Shown in pieces: positions 1 to 10,770 of a stretch of DNA of 64,000 bases. The DNA lies in contig CM041465.1 of assembly GCA_023213395.1 (NCBI GenBank), positions 7,936,001-8,000,000 on the forward strand. Reading direction: 5' to 3'. The stretch's first letter is position 1. Each line of letters opens with the position of its first letter. A model generated the notes under the pieces. It made no database searches, was not told the DNA's origin, and was given only the letters and a program-made list of their open reading frames with translations. Origin of the DNA: Cycas panzhihuaensis (Eukaryota; Cycadophyta). The position numbers and the translations under genes are program-made.

Positions 1-324
1 TAGTATAGATTTCAATAAAAGTAAAGACTCCAATGTTCCATTTGGTAAGATGATAAATACCTTAGACTTGACAAAAGTAAAAGACAAAGATTAAGACAAA
101 GCTACCTCTACTCATTCAAATCAAACTATATATACTTGGAATCCATTTAAACTACATAATACTAAAGAGACACACTTTGTTGAAATGATGATAAGGCAAG
201 TTGTTGACTACATTAAGAATGATGATCAAGCTAAAGGACAAGTATTCAAAGTCTTTTTCAAGTATAGGTACCATAAGTTCAAGGAAAAATAAAAGATGGT
301 CATGATGAACATTAAGGGGGAGTA
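1..324 (+). pseudogene. 3' internal tail of an LTR retrotransposon ending in a polypurine tract
   Basis: The stretch ends in a purine run at 314-322 (AAGGGGGAG) followed at 325 by TGTTAGGG, the usual arrangement of polypurine tract then 3' LTR. The preceding 200 bases are partly open on the plus strand and may be the end of a polyprotein, but I recognise no domain. The 5' part lies outside the window. The superfamily cannot be assigned; this is inference from layout only. Confidence 0.35.
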
Positions 325-870
325 TGTTAGGGTTAATATTCCTCACCCCAATCCTACCTTAGAAACATGTGAGTGTACAGATATTAAGGGTAAGTTATAT
401 GAGTTTATTTTAATGTTAAGTTCAATATTATTTTATATTTATTTAAATTTGAGATCTTGATGAAGTTTCCCTCTTCTCTCATAACTATATATCTTATAAG
501 GTGCATAACCTTAGTGTTTTTTAACACCACCTACTTTGGAATATTTATATACTCTTCAACTATGGCTTGAATATAATGATGTATTACAAATACATTTTCA
601 ATATGTATTGAGATCAATGTTTAAGATCAATGTTTACGTGCTCTACTCTACTCTTTGCTATATTCCCAATGTAGCTTGGAGCTAGTTTTAGATTTGTCTA
701 GATAGAATTTTAAGGTTTTGAATTACTTAAAGTTGACCCTTTTATATGTGCTTTCTTAAGTCATATTTCACTAATTGAGGACTTATTTCACATATTACAA
801 AGGGTTTTTTTTTATTTTTTATTACTTATATTTATCTTATTAGTTGTTATACCTAATTTTTAGCTAACAT
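325..870 (+). repeat. Putative LTR, end not defined
   Basis: It begins with TGTTAGGG directly after a purine tract and contains a TATA-like TATATCTTATAAGG near 485-500. No second copy and no primer-binding site were found in the window, so the right end is a guess. This could equally be ordinary intergenic DNA. Confidence 0.25.
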
Positions 871-1667
871 ATATATTATGTTATTATTGTAGGTACCCTA
901 TTTGAGTGAAGAAGGCTACTTTTATCTTACAAGCGTGGTCCTTTCTTTGAGCATCCTAAACCCTACCTTTTATGATTTATTTACATTTCTTTTTTATTTT
1001 TTTATTTATTTCTTGAAAAGAACTCTTAGATTTAAGCAAGACCACATTTAAAAAATAAGTTAAACTCAAAAGATTAAAAAAGATAATTTTTAATTAAATA
1101 ATAAAAACTTTTCCACCCTTGTAAGAGGAATGATTAAGACCCTTGAAGTTACCACTCTGCACATGCCTTTTCCTTTTCTTAAGATCTATAGATATTAGAA
1201 AAAGGCATTAGCTATAAGGTGTATTAAATAGTAAGTTGAGGTGTAAACATATCCTTAGAGTTTGAATATCTAGCTAGACCTAGAGGGGGGAGTACCTTGG
1301 TTAGTAGTCCTTTATTAAATCTGTCACTCAATATAAATTCTATGTAGGTGGAAAAATAGTGTCAAGGGCTATATTAGCCTTCTATACTCACATACCTATG
1401 TATATAGAACTTAACTTACTTACATACTAAAGTATATAGAGTCCCTAAACTGGTACCTATAGGTAGGTACCACTAGACAAAATAGCAATTGAGGGCTTCC
1501 TAGAGATCTGTTAAAACTATAACATTTTAGTTTAATAGCCTACTAGGTAGATAGATCACAAAGATACATAAACATAGAAACTCAAATTCTAATATCCAAC
1601 ATTATTAAACTAAGTAGAGGTAACAACTTTTTAGCTTAAAATAAATAAGTTAAAAACCTATTAATCA
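871..1667. other. Unassigned DNA upstream of the first copia polyprotein
   Basis: AT-rich sequence without a long open frame. It has a purine run at about 1285-1295 (AGAGGGGGGAG) and a short palindrome around 1450-1470 (GGTACC ... GGTACC). It should include the leader and possibly the 5' LTR of the copia element starting at 1668, but no sequence here matches the truncated 3' LTR at 5858. Confidence 0.3.
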
Positions 1668-4600
1668 TGAATGATTATTGGACCTATGTAAATAGGGATA
1701 TTATTAAACCTACACCTACTAAGGACCCAAATAATCCAGACCTAAAGATTCATCGTTACCTTATTATCATAGCTACCTTTAGGGTCAAAGATAATATTAC
1801 TCTCCCTTTACTTTACCTCACAGTTGAAGACCAAGTTGACTAGAATATTAAAATTGGTGATACCTCTCATAAAGCTTGGAGCACCATATACCCCCTTTAT
1901 GAGAGAAAAGATGAGTCAAGATCAATCACCTTAAAATCTTACCTCTTTACCATTCCTTTTATTGGTTCAATAGCCTCTCACCATATAGAAGTTGAAACCA
2001 TTAAAAATTAACCCAATACCCTTGGTGTCCCTCTCACTAACCATGACTTAATGTTAAGCATTATCAACATCCTTCCCCTTAAATATAATAGCTTTGTCTC
2101 TTACATATTTGATAGCTTTACCACAATGGACTTTAATACCTTATAAGGACTATTAATTACAGAAGAGAGCATTCTGAATTACCAAGGAACGGTATTTACT
2201 TTTGACTTTGCCCCTACATTTGTAGCTAGAAATCTATGGAGGAACTAGCCACATCAACAGTAACCCCTAAACTAGAAATTTGGTTCTTTAAACCTAAATC
2301 AACAATAACAGTAATCATAACAAAATATTAGTAGTAAAGATAAAATATCACATGTTTATATTATAGAAAGATCAAGTATATTATAGTAGACTATAAGAGA
2401 AGATAAGCTAACTTGCAACTCATGCAAAAGTAAGGTGGCCAACAAAGTAGACAGAACTTTCAATAAAATAGAAACCAAGAGAAATCAAAACCAAAGATAA
2501 TTCAACATATAATAAAAGAGGAACCAACCAAGAAATCAAAGGAACAATAAGAATTCTTAACAAGGAGGCAATATAGCTGACTCTCAGGCCATCTCTAAAA
2601 ACCTCTTCTTTATAGCCTTGTTATCTCATCTTGATGATAATTTTTGGTTAGCAGATTTGAGTGCCACTTATCATATGACTAGTGATAAGGATTTACTTGA
2701 GTATACACATCCTATAAGGGCTTAAATGATTACCTTTAGAGATAATATCACTTATGATACAACTAAAATTGGTAGATCCCCCATTGCTTTGAAGAACTTA
2801 AATGTTCACAATCACATTAGCAATATTCTTCTAATACCTGGCATGAAATTGAATTTATTATCAGTCAGCCAAATAGACAAGTAGAACCTTGATTTTCTAT
2901 TTAGCTAGGGTGTCTACACCATCACTGATCATGCTACATATTAATTAGTTGCTATAAGACATGAGAATAGTGGGTTATATAAGCTTGATGACATTCCCCT
3001 CTCTATTATACCACAATAATATTCTTATACTTTTGTACAAACTAATTACCCTAATAAAGACAAAGAAATCTTAGTTGAAGACCCATCCATTGAAGAAATT
3101 TAAGGTGAATATTCATACAATAAAGAGCAAACCCTCTCAAAAAGCATAAAGAACAAATTATGGCATGAACACCTAGGTCACCTAAATATGCAAAGCCTCA
3201 ATCTCATGTATATACTATAAATGATACATCGGTTGCCTAAGATCAAAAGAACTCGTTGTATTTATAAGGCCTACTTAGTGGGAAAGCAATATATAAAGCT
3301 ATTCCCTTTTAAAAAGGCATGGCAGTCCTCTAAACCATTGGGGTTAGTCCACTTATATATATATATGGACCTATGCTAGTTCCTTCCCTCAATGCAAATC
3401 TATCCTTTATTACCTTTATTCATGATTATTCAAGGAAAGTTTGGGTCTACTTTAATAGTCCTTCTACTTTAATAGTCCTTGAATCTTTTAATAAATTCAA
3501 GGACTTCAAAGATGAAGTTGAAAATAAAAATGGTATGACTATTAAAGTGTTTAGATTAGACAATAGAGGAGAGTATACATTAAGATAATTCACCAACTTC
3601 TATTAAGAATTTGGGGTCAAATGTCAATTCTCCACTCCTTGAACACCCTAATAAAATGGTGTAGTAGAAAGGATGAATCAAACTTTCATGAATAAAGCAA
3701 AGGCAATGTTGAGTATTGCCAACCTTGCTACTTATTTTTGGGCTAAAGCTATATCAACTACTGCATATTTAATAAATAAAAGTGACACTATAATAATAAG
3801 AGATATAACACCTTAGGAGAATTCATCAGGCTAAAAGCCTACCATCCCTAAGGGTATTTGGTTGTACTACATACAAAAGCCTTAAGTACATTTACATTAG
3901 TTATATACTCATATGTAAAGCTTACAAGGTGTATGACCCTATAACAAATTAGGTATATACCACCTAAGGCATTATCTTTACTAAAAACACTCTATACTTA
4001 AACTCTTATCAAATTTAATTTATCATAAATGATAATATTGTTGTACCATAAGTGACTCTTACATCAATTATTAAACCACCTACACCATCAACATCCTATA
4101 CTCCAAGTCCATCTTTAACTCCACTAGCTTCAACCTCAAATTTAGATTCCATCTCTATAATACCAACTATGTCATCAAATGATATCTAAGTAGAAGTCAC
4201 TAGTATCCAAAAACTTCCTAAGTGGTACTTACAAGTGATGAAGGATGCATCTCCTTATCCTCCTACTCTTATAAGAGAATAAAAAATGAGGCATTAAATA
4301 TATTATTCCTTAATGGCATGTGTTCTTGATACTCTTGAGCCTTCCATGAGGAAGTAGTCATAGACCAAACATGGAAGCTACCATGGACAAAGAAATTAAC
4401 TCTATCATCAAGAATAACATATGAGAGCTTACTAAATTATCACTTGCAAAGAAGTTGATTAATTATAGATGGATTTACAAAACTAAATATCATGTTGATG
4501 GCTCTATCGAGCATTATAAAGCTCATTTAGTTGTAAAATATTTCAAACAACAAGAGAGGATAGATTATAAAGAGACCTTTATACCTATTTCCAACATGAC

Positions 4601-5861
4601 TATATTCCATTTGGTTATGTCATTTGTCGTTCAATTCCATTGGCCTATATATATATCAAATAGATGTGAAGAGTGTATTCCTAAATGGAGAGCTCACTAA
4701 AGAAGTTTTTCTTAAAGAAACCTTCTAGCTATATTGTTCCTAGAAAAGAACATTTAGTTTATAAGCTCAAAATTTCTCTTTATGGATTAAAGCAGGCACC
4801 TTGTGCCTAGTATATAAAAATTGATACCTCTTTTTTTAAGCATGGATTTAATCATTCACCCTCTAATCCTAACCTTTATATTTCAATTAGGGATAATTTA
4901 ATCACAATCATTATTCTTTATATAGATGACTTGGAAATTATAAGAAATAATAATAAAGGTATAGCTTGGTTATAATTAGAACTCAAAGGCAACTTTGAGA
5001 TGACTAACCTTGGGTTGCTATATTATTTCCATGGTATTGAGGTATGGTAGGAACCTAGTCACATATTCATATTATAATCTAAATATATAAATAAACTTCT
5101 ATAGTGATTTAAAATAAACTATTGCAAACCATCACCTATGCTAATAGAAATGGGGACCAAGCTCATATTGGATGAATTAGACAAGCCCTTTAATCCCACC
5201 TTATACTAGTAGCTAGTTGGGAATTTGATTTATCTAACTCACACCCAACCAAAAATCTCATATGTAGTTGGGATTTACTCTAGATATATGTCATAGCCCA
5301 AGGTATCTCACTAGAAAGCTACCACTAAATTTCTCAAATACATATATGGCATACTTTAGCTTAGATTTATCTACAACCCTGTTGATGCTACTATCTTAAA
5401 AGAATATATAGATGTTGATTGGGTTGGTTGTCAAGACTCTTGTTATTCCATGTCAAGGTACTATTTTGACATGAACTTAGTTATAATTTATTAGAGCTAC
5501 AAGAAACAACTAAATATTTCTCTCTCCTTCATGAAAGCTAACCACAAAGTTATTGTTCATGCTATGCATAGAGGTGATTTGGATTTATAGGATTCTTATC
5601 AAACTTAGACTCAAATATATACAATCCACCACTCTATATTATGATAATTAGAGTGTGTTAAAGATGCACAAAAATCCTATCTTCCATGTGAAAACTAAAT
5701 ATATTAAGGTCCATCATCACTTCATCTATGAACATGTGAAAAATAGAGAAGTTTACCTTGTGTACCAACTAACCAAAGTACTTAGTAGACCAAAGTTTGA
5801 AAGGTTTTAGCATGACTTTGGCATCAAGTCAAATGAAGTTATCACTAAAGGAGGGTATTAA
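1668..5861 (+). pseudogene. Degenerate Ty1/copia gag-pol polyprotein
   Basis: Reading from the ATG at 1668 gives a copia polyprotein broken by many stops and some frame changes. Domains appear in copia order: a gag-like region (1668-2570); a protease remnant at about 2650-2700 (WLADLSATYHMT, where copia proteases have a D-S/T-G-A core); GAG-pre-integrase at about 3157-3200 (KLWHEHLGHLNM); integrase core from about 3370 (FITFIHDYSRKVWVYF, later RLDNRGEYT); RT with NYRWIYKTK at 4461, LYGLKQAP at 4778-4801 and the YIDDL catalytic box at about 4919-4933; RNase H near 5400 (EYIDVDWVGCQDS). The frame ends at 5861 inside a purine tract. Integrase before RT is diagnostic of copia. The protease aspartate context is altered, and stops often sit where Gln or Trp is expected. 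It cannot encode a working protein. Confidence 0.88.
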
Positions 5862-5888
5862 AATATTAGTGATATCTTTATTTATAAA
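5845..5888 (+). repeat. Polypurine tract and truncated 3' LTR start of the copia element
   Basis: CTAAAGGAGGGTA at 5845-5857 is the polypurine tract overlapping the end of the polyprotein. The following 31 bases (TATTAAAATATTAG...) are the start of its 3' LTR, cut at 5888 by insertion of the element at 5889. The LTR probably resumes after 9377. Confidence 0.55.
5884..5888 (+). repeat. Target-site duplication ATAAA (left copy)
   Basis: ATAAA directly precedes the left LTR and is repeated at 9373-9377 directly after the right LTR. Joining the flanks at this point reunites the interrupted copia 3' LTR. Confidence 0.75.
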
Positions 5889-6200
5889 AGTTAGGTATAA
5901 TACCCAATTACATATATTCACCCTATGTAAGCTCTCTCTCTCAATTCATTTATATGTTTATATTAGAGGTTATGGGCCACCTAAAGATGTGTGCTACCTC
6001 TAAGTAGACCAATGGGGTTCTCTCACTAATGGTGAGCATCTATTATAAGTATGTACTCTTCATTCTCTCTAATTGAGTTTTGGCTAATTCTCTACATAAG
6101 GTGTTCATGTTCTACATACTTCATTTCTCTTGTACTTTATTATTTATCATTCATTCACTATTAGATGTTTATTATATAGTTTGCATTTCTAATTCTAACA
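5889..6200 (+). repeat. 5' LTR of the gene-capturing element
   Basis: 312 bp, ending in CTAACA directly before the primer-binding site. The first bases are AGTTAGG where the other copy has TATTGGG; a TG start was presumably lost in both. It contains the pyrimidine-rich block CTCTCTCTCTC and the segment AGAGGTTATGGGCCACC, both shared with the right LTR. Confidence 0.82.
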
Positions 6201-6212
6201 TGGAATTAGAGC
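6201..6212 (+). other. Primer-binding site of the gene-capturing element
   Basis: TGGAATTAGAGC matches the initiator-Met tRNA type site TGGTATCAGAGC at 10 of 12 positions; one change is C to T within CAG. It abuts the LTR end. Confidence 0.75.
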
Positions 6213-6750
6213 TCAAGGTTCAATCCTTGAGGGAACTTTATTATGAATCTTTTGTACATGTTATCCTTCATCATTGTCATTCATTTGAGGAACCTTTTGT
6301 GCCTATATTATGATCTACCATTGAAAGTTCATTTTAGGTTATGAAGAGCCAACCTAATGCATCTTTCTTAAAGGAGTTTTTTGCTAAATATTTGGGGTAA
6401 TTTTATCATCTTAAGGGGCTATTTTTGAGGCTATTAAGAGCTGTCCCAAGTTCTATTATTTATGGTTTTTAATGCTATTAAAGTTTTTTAAAGGTGTTGC
6501 AGATCATCTATCCATGTAGGCATGATCACCCTATAGAATCAATGTGTCTACTTTTCAAGGAGGATGATTTTTATGCATATATACAGTTGTGTGAAATGAT
6601 CTCCTTGCATGCTAGTGGGCACATTGTAATGTAGATACTTGTAGCAATTGAGTGGGTCATTTTTTAGCTATCCAGAAATCAAAAATGACTCCATCTTTGA
6701 AATTCTTTTGCAGTTGAGTAATTTCACAAGAATGTATATGTATTATTTTC
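6213..6750 (+). other. Interior of the gene-capturing element, origin unknown
   Basis: About 540 bases between the primer-binding site and the ankyrin segment. Short open pieces occur but no family is recognised. It may be leader or further captured host DNA. Confidence 0.3.
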
Positions 6751-7102
6751 ATGTATTCAAGAAAAAAAAAGGATTGCCAAGTTTCTTACTGTAGTCTGGT
6801 ATATAATAGATTTTTAGATCTAATGGTTGCTTTCCTTTATTGTAGTGTAGATGTGTTGTGCTATATACTATCTTGCCAAGCTTGTGGCTCAAATAAGAGC
6901 ACTGCTCTGCATTGTGTTATAGTGGAAGGGCCTGTTTGTGTAGTTGAAATTGTAAAGTTATTACTTCAATTAGGTGTTTATGTAAATTACTTAAATGCTT
7001 ATGAGAGAGCCAACAGATGCAATAATGGTTTCTCCTAAGTTAACTCAAGTCAAGGATATCTTTACTTGTAGACATGCTCAAGATGAATTTCAAAATCAAT
7101 AA
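6751..7102 (+). pseudogene. Captured ankyrin-repeat fragment, like plant ankyrin/CCCH zinc-finger proteins
   Basis: The frame from 6751 gives MVAFLYCSVDVLCYILSC, then ACGSNKSTALHC, then VEIVKLLLQLGVYVNYLNAY. This is the ankyrin pattern (TALHxA, VVKLLL-xxGA-xxN) and strongly resembles the N-terminal ankyrin region of plant tandem CCCH zinc-finger proteins, in which CGS(N/D)K(S/T)TALHCA is characteristic. A one-base shift at about 6996 moves the match into the next frame, which reads PTDAIMVSPKLTQVKDI, again the expected continuation (RPxDVIxVxPKL), and stops at 7102. A few residues expected between YILSC and ACGSN are missing. There are no introns, and no zinc fingers follow. It is a broken gene fragment inside an LTR element; the family call rests on remembered motifs, not on a search. 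Confidence 0.72.
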
Positions 7103-7158
7103 ACAGATTAATAAGGCATAAACAAATCTTCCACCTATCAAGATAAGTATGTAAATGC

Positions 7159-7518
7159 TTACTTGCTAGGATCCCCTAGAGAAAAATGCTCATGATTATA
7201 TTCATCATATTCTATTATTGTTGTGGGGTTTTTTAGAGCTACAAAAGTTGAGGAGAAATTAAAAAGTTCTAACTCATACCTAGGAGCAAGTGGTTCAACT
7301 GCATAACCTTGACAAGGAAAATGTGGATTCTCCATTGGACTTGATCTAATGGATCTCGAAAGATTATGCCTATCAAAGCTTCTTCTTTCTTCTTTTAAAT
7401 TGTACATTGACACTAATGAACAATATAATGAAGGGAAAAAAAGAAGTAGGAAATAGAGGATAGCCTCCATCTCACTCCTCACAACATCATTTAAGAAATC
7501 CAATAACACTTGAACCAA
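7159..7518 (-). pseudogene. Unrecognised 119-codon open frame inside the gene-capturing element
   Basis: An uninterrupted frame, remarkable here because most frames of similar length are broken. The N-terminal half has a hydrophobic stretch (about residues 18-40, rich in Leu, Phe and Tyr). The C-terminal half looks like ordinary soluble protein: RSFDRHNLSRSIRSSPMEN, later EPLAPRYELELF and HEHFSLGDPSK. It matches no retroelement domain I know. It lies between the ankyrin and endonuclease-like fragments but on the opposite strand. It may be a third captured host exon, or a chance frame. I cannot name a family. Confidence 0.35.
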
Positions 7519-7585
7519 ATGATCAACCTAAAGAGAAAGGATGAATTACATAGTTGCTTCCTTACTTTGATAGTGAAAAAATATA

Positions 7586-7712
7586 GAAGGACTTGACAAT
7601 GAAGGTTAATATATCATCATAGATCATGGATATTTTGTTTTATTCAACATTTATGGACCCTATGTTCAGTCTGGTGATCGCATCTTTGAGGTAAAACTCA
7701 AACATTCAAGGT
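7586..7712 (+). pseudogene. Captured fragment resembling AP endonuclease 2 (DNase I-like fold)
   Basis: The plus frame from 7586 reads EGLDNEG, stop, then IDHGYFVLFNIYGP and GDRIFEVKLKHS. In plant APE2-type endonucleases a segment of the form TDHGxFVxFNVYGPR...RIEFKxxF occurs in the endonuclease/exonuclease/phosphatase fold, and spacing and residues agree. The fragment is about 40 codons with one TAA stop. LINE endonucleases share the fold but normally lack the DHGxFVLFN form, and no LINE RT is nearby. It lies inside the LTR element, so it is probably a transduplicated host piece. The assignment is from memory of the family. Confidence 0.52.
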
Positions 7713-9060
7713 CATAAGGTCTGCTAAATTTGAATCTCTCCAACTTGCATAGACTTGCAACCACATAATAGGGGACTACAAAAATCAAGTAGAAAACTTC
7801 TTGTGTTGCATATATCACCTCCTCTTCACCTCATCGACTTGATTGTTATCCCTCAAACACATAAACCTATATAATCAATAGAAATCAAATCCCATCAATG
7901 GTGGCGATCAAAAAAATTTAAAACCCTAATAGCTTAGGGAATTTAAACTATTCTAATTAATTTAATTAAACTACGTTTTTGGCATATATTTTTTAATCGT
8001 GGTGGACATGAGATTTTATACAAAGGGATTTTTTTTTCATTGGAAATCTTAATGAAATTAAATTGGATACTAGTTTTAGATCTGCCCAGCCCCCTATCAA
8101 CTTAACCCTAGTCACATGGTAGGCTTATATGACTAGTAGACATCTGATTAAAGGGGCTAGCCCCCATTTTCAGTTTCATATGGAGCACTCTTCATGTTTT
8201 TGTTGATATCTTAAGCTATAGGGCTCCACTTTTACTCCCATCTATTGTGTTGGATTCGTAACATAGAGGCCTTTCCATTGGCAAGTTACTTAATGATTTT
8301 TTAAGCTATTTTGATGCAAATGATTTAGCTTGAAATTAAAAATTTCTATCAAATCTTTATCTTTCTTGATTTTTTTAGCTTCTTTAGGCACATACATATA
8401 ATTCTTAAGGCTCCATGATATTTTTTAATGTAATATAGCCCAATTAGGGGGGACAACATGTACTAAAATTTAATTTTCTTGGCTCTTGAGAACCCATTGT
8501 GTTCATTTTATATTTTATTGTATGAGATAGAGTCATATGTGCTATAATCAAGTCACATCTATCATTTTTAAATCATGTAAAAATATTTATTATTGGTTAT
8601 TTTGCCCATGGTGGCAAGTTGTATAGTCTGAAGAGGCATCTTTTAGCCCATATGGTAAATTTGAAGACATAGTGCCCATTGTATTTCTGATAATTAAATG
8701 CCAAAGAAGTGATAGTCCTATTTAGCAAGAGGTAGAACACACTTTTAAAGCTACTCTTGCCTGCCATGTGCCATTTATATATTTTTCTACTTACACTCCC
8801 ATATGAGTAAGGGGTGGGATCTTTTTTAGCTACTCTTGCTAGCTACTGATTACTTAGCATGCATAAAGGGAGTTCCTACCCAACTGGTAGTTGTCACAAC
8901 TAAGGGCCTATGCATTATAGTAAATGGACTCTACTTCATATGGACATTGGTAGTTTTTTTATTCATATGTAGTAACATTTGATCCAGCATACTTTTTGAA
9001 GACGCGAGCTTATCATTTAATGTGACAATATTTTATGTAATTAACTATTACAAGGGGGAA
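7713..9060. other. Remaining interior of the gene-capturing element with its polypurine tract
   Basis: About 1.35 kb without a long open frame. The end (9048-9060, ACAAGGGGGAA) is a purine tract adjoining the right LTR. Further captured fragments may be present but are not recognisable by eye. Confidence 0.45.
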
Positions 9061-9372
9061 TATTGGGTGTAATACCCAATTGCATACACTAACCTTATGT
9101 AAGATCTTTCTCTCCATTTATTTGTATTTTTATATTAGAGGTTTTAGGCCACCTAAAGATGTGTTCCACCTCTAAGTTGACTAATGGGGTTCTCTCACTA
9201 ATGGTGAGCATGTATTATAAGTATGTACTCTTCATTCTCTCTAATTAAGTTTTGGTCAATTCTCCACATAAGGTGTTCATGTGGTACATACTTCGTTTCT
9301 CTTGTATTTTATTGTTTATCATTCACTCACCATTAGATATTTTTTGTATAGTTTGTATTTCCAATTCTAATA
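9061..9372 (+). repeat. 3' LTR of the gene-capturing element
   Basis: 312 bp, aligning without net gaps to 5889-6200. It ends CTAATA where the left copy has CTAACA, a C-to-T change of the terminal CA, and is followed by the target duplication ATAAA at 9373-9377. Confidence 0.82.
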
Positions 9373-9377
9373 ATAAA

Positions 9378-10545
9378 TATATCTTTGTATCATAATGTAA
9401 TTCAACTATATTATAAAATGATGTTGAGTCCATCCCTTTCCACATAATAGGCCAATTATATTGGACCATTATTTGGTTAATAATGTTAATATTCAAGACA
9501 TTTCATGGCTTATAAATTATGCTCAAATTCTCTTTAATAGAAATAGATTTTTCTATAGCAGCGAAGCTCTGCCAAATTAAAGACTGAAGGTGCCAACTAA
9601 TTTGTCCCTTGTGTTCTCTATAAGTAGTTTGTATTAAATAGTTATTTGCTTTGTTTATGATTTTATTTCTATATACATAAGAGTATTTTAGATCCTATAT
9701 TGACTTTTTTAGGTATTGCATTCTAAAATAAACTTGTGTATCTCTACTTTCATCTCCTTCTAATAAAATGTATTCTATATCTAGTGATATGTTTTGTCAA
9801 TTCTTATATATCCTACTATTAGAACATAATAGGCCTTATTGAGGATGTTAATTTTCAATGATGATGATATAAGTACTAATATTTTACCTTTTCATAGGAT
9901 CAAATTTTTTCAAAGTCTATATTTTTATATTCCTTTAGTGTAGATCTCCTTTAATGCTTTCTCAAGCCCCAAATCATTCTAGTATTCCTGAATTAGTGCT
10001 TCTATCCAACTTAGAGTAGTTATAGAGATGGCATATATGGATATATCCTTGTGTTAAGTTTTGGCCTTTGTGATATAGGATAATACATCTATGATGATAT
10101 TCTCTTTACCCTTTTTATACAAGATGTTAAAATTAAATATCTGAAGCTTGCTTATCCATTTATGTTGTTCATTGAATAATGTCTTTTAGTTAAGGAAATA
10201 CTTGAGGTTATTGTGATTAGTTTTGACCATAAATTTATTACTTAATAAGTATTATTACCATTAGTGCATGATGTGCATTATTTCTAGCATTTCTTTATTG
10301 TAAATAGGCTTAAGTCATTCTCATATGTTCAACTTATAACTTTCATATATTAGTGGACAATCATTTTAGAGGAGGATTACTCTTATACCTTCTTCAAATG
10401 CATTAGATTCTAGAGTGAATGGCTAGAAAAATTTTGCCATTATGAGTAGTCATATTATAGTTGTTGTAGCCTTAAGTCCTTAGAAGATATTTTTGGCTAG
10501 TTGGCCCCATGTAAAAGCATCTTTCTTCATAAGACAAGTTAGGGA
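9378..10545 (-). pseudogene. Ty3/gypsy RNase H and integrase remnant
   Basis: Read right to left on the minus strand: KDAFTWGQLAKNIF near 10540 (end of RT), then ILLQNDCPLIYESYKLN and IYNKEMLEIMH (RNase H, DKEMLAIxHAL-type box), then FMVKTNHNNLKYFL near 10230, then KWISKLQIFNFNILYKKGKEN near 10150 (the KL-x-F-x-I-x-Y-x-G box ending RNase H). Weak integrase N-terminal sequence continues to about 9400. Many stops and frame changes. The order RT, RNase H, integrase is gypsy-type. It is cut at 10550 by the LTR beginning at 10551. Confidence 0.78.
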
Positions 10546-10550
10546 TGTAG

Positions 10551-10758
10551 TGTTAAGACTAATGTTTTATTTAGGCATTATTATACTACTCTAATGTTTC
10601 TTTATAATGGTGATGTGCGATGTGTTATTCCCTATTTTATAAGCCTATTATAAATGGCTCACATGCATTCAACCCTATCCAAAGCTCATGTAAGTCATGT
10701 TCCATTTATAGAGGGACTTCCCTCATTAATGCAATAAATAATTATTAGTAGTTTTACA
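10551..10758 (+). repeat. 5' LTR of a copia-type element (208 bp)
   Basis: It runs from TGTTAAGACTAATG to GTTTTACA and is followed at once by a primer-binding site. A related start (TGTTAAGAATAATATTTTATC) occurs at 48162, supporting the left border. A TATA-like motif and the CTCATTAATGCAATAAATA block near the end fit a short LTR promoter and polyadenylation region. Confidence 0.66.
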
Positions 10759-10770
10759 TGGTATCAGAGT
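10759..10770 (+). other. Primer-binding site
   Basis: TGGTATCAGAGT, 11 of 12 identical to the initiator-Met tRNA complement, directly after the LTR. Confidence 0.8.

Larger units (their letters stand above)
5889..9372 (+). mobile_element. Complete non-autonomous LTR element carrying host gene fragments
   Basis: Two 312-bp LTRs (5889-6200 and 9061-9372) flank a 2.86-kb interior. A primer-binding site follows the left LTR (6201-6212) and a purine tract precedes the right LTR (9048-9060, ACAAGGGGGAA). The five bases before the left LTR (5884-5888) and after the right LTR (9373-9377) are both ATAAA, a perfect target-site duplication, so the borders are firm. By hand alignment the LTRs differ at about 39 of 312 positions (roughly 87-88% identity), indicating an old insertion. 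No gag, protease, RT or integrase is visible inside; there are an ankyrin segment and an endonuclease-like segment resembling host genes. Movement must have relied on proteins of another element. Confidence 0.82.

Noticed and set aside
7586-7712. LINE endonuclease as the source of the endonuclease-like piece
   Set aside because: The DHGxFVLFNxYGP form fits APE2 better and no LINE RT or poly-A tail is nearby; kept only as an alternative.
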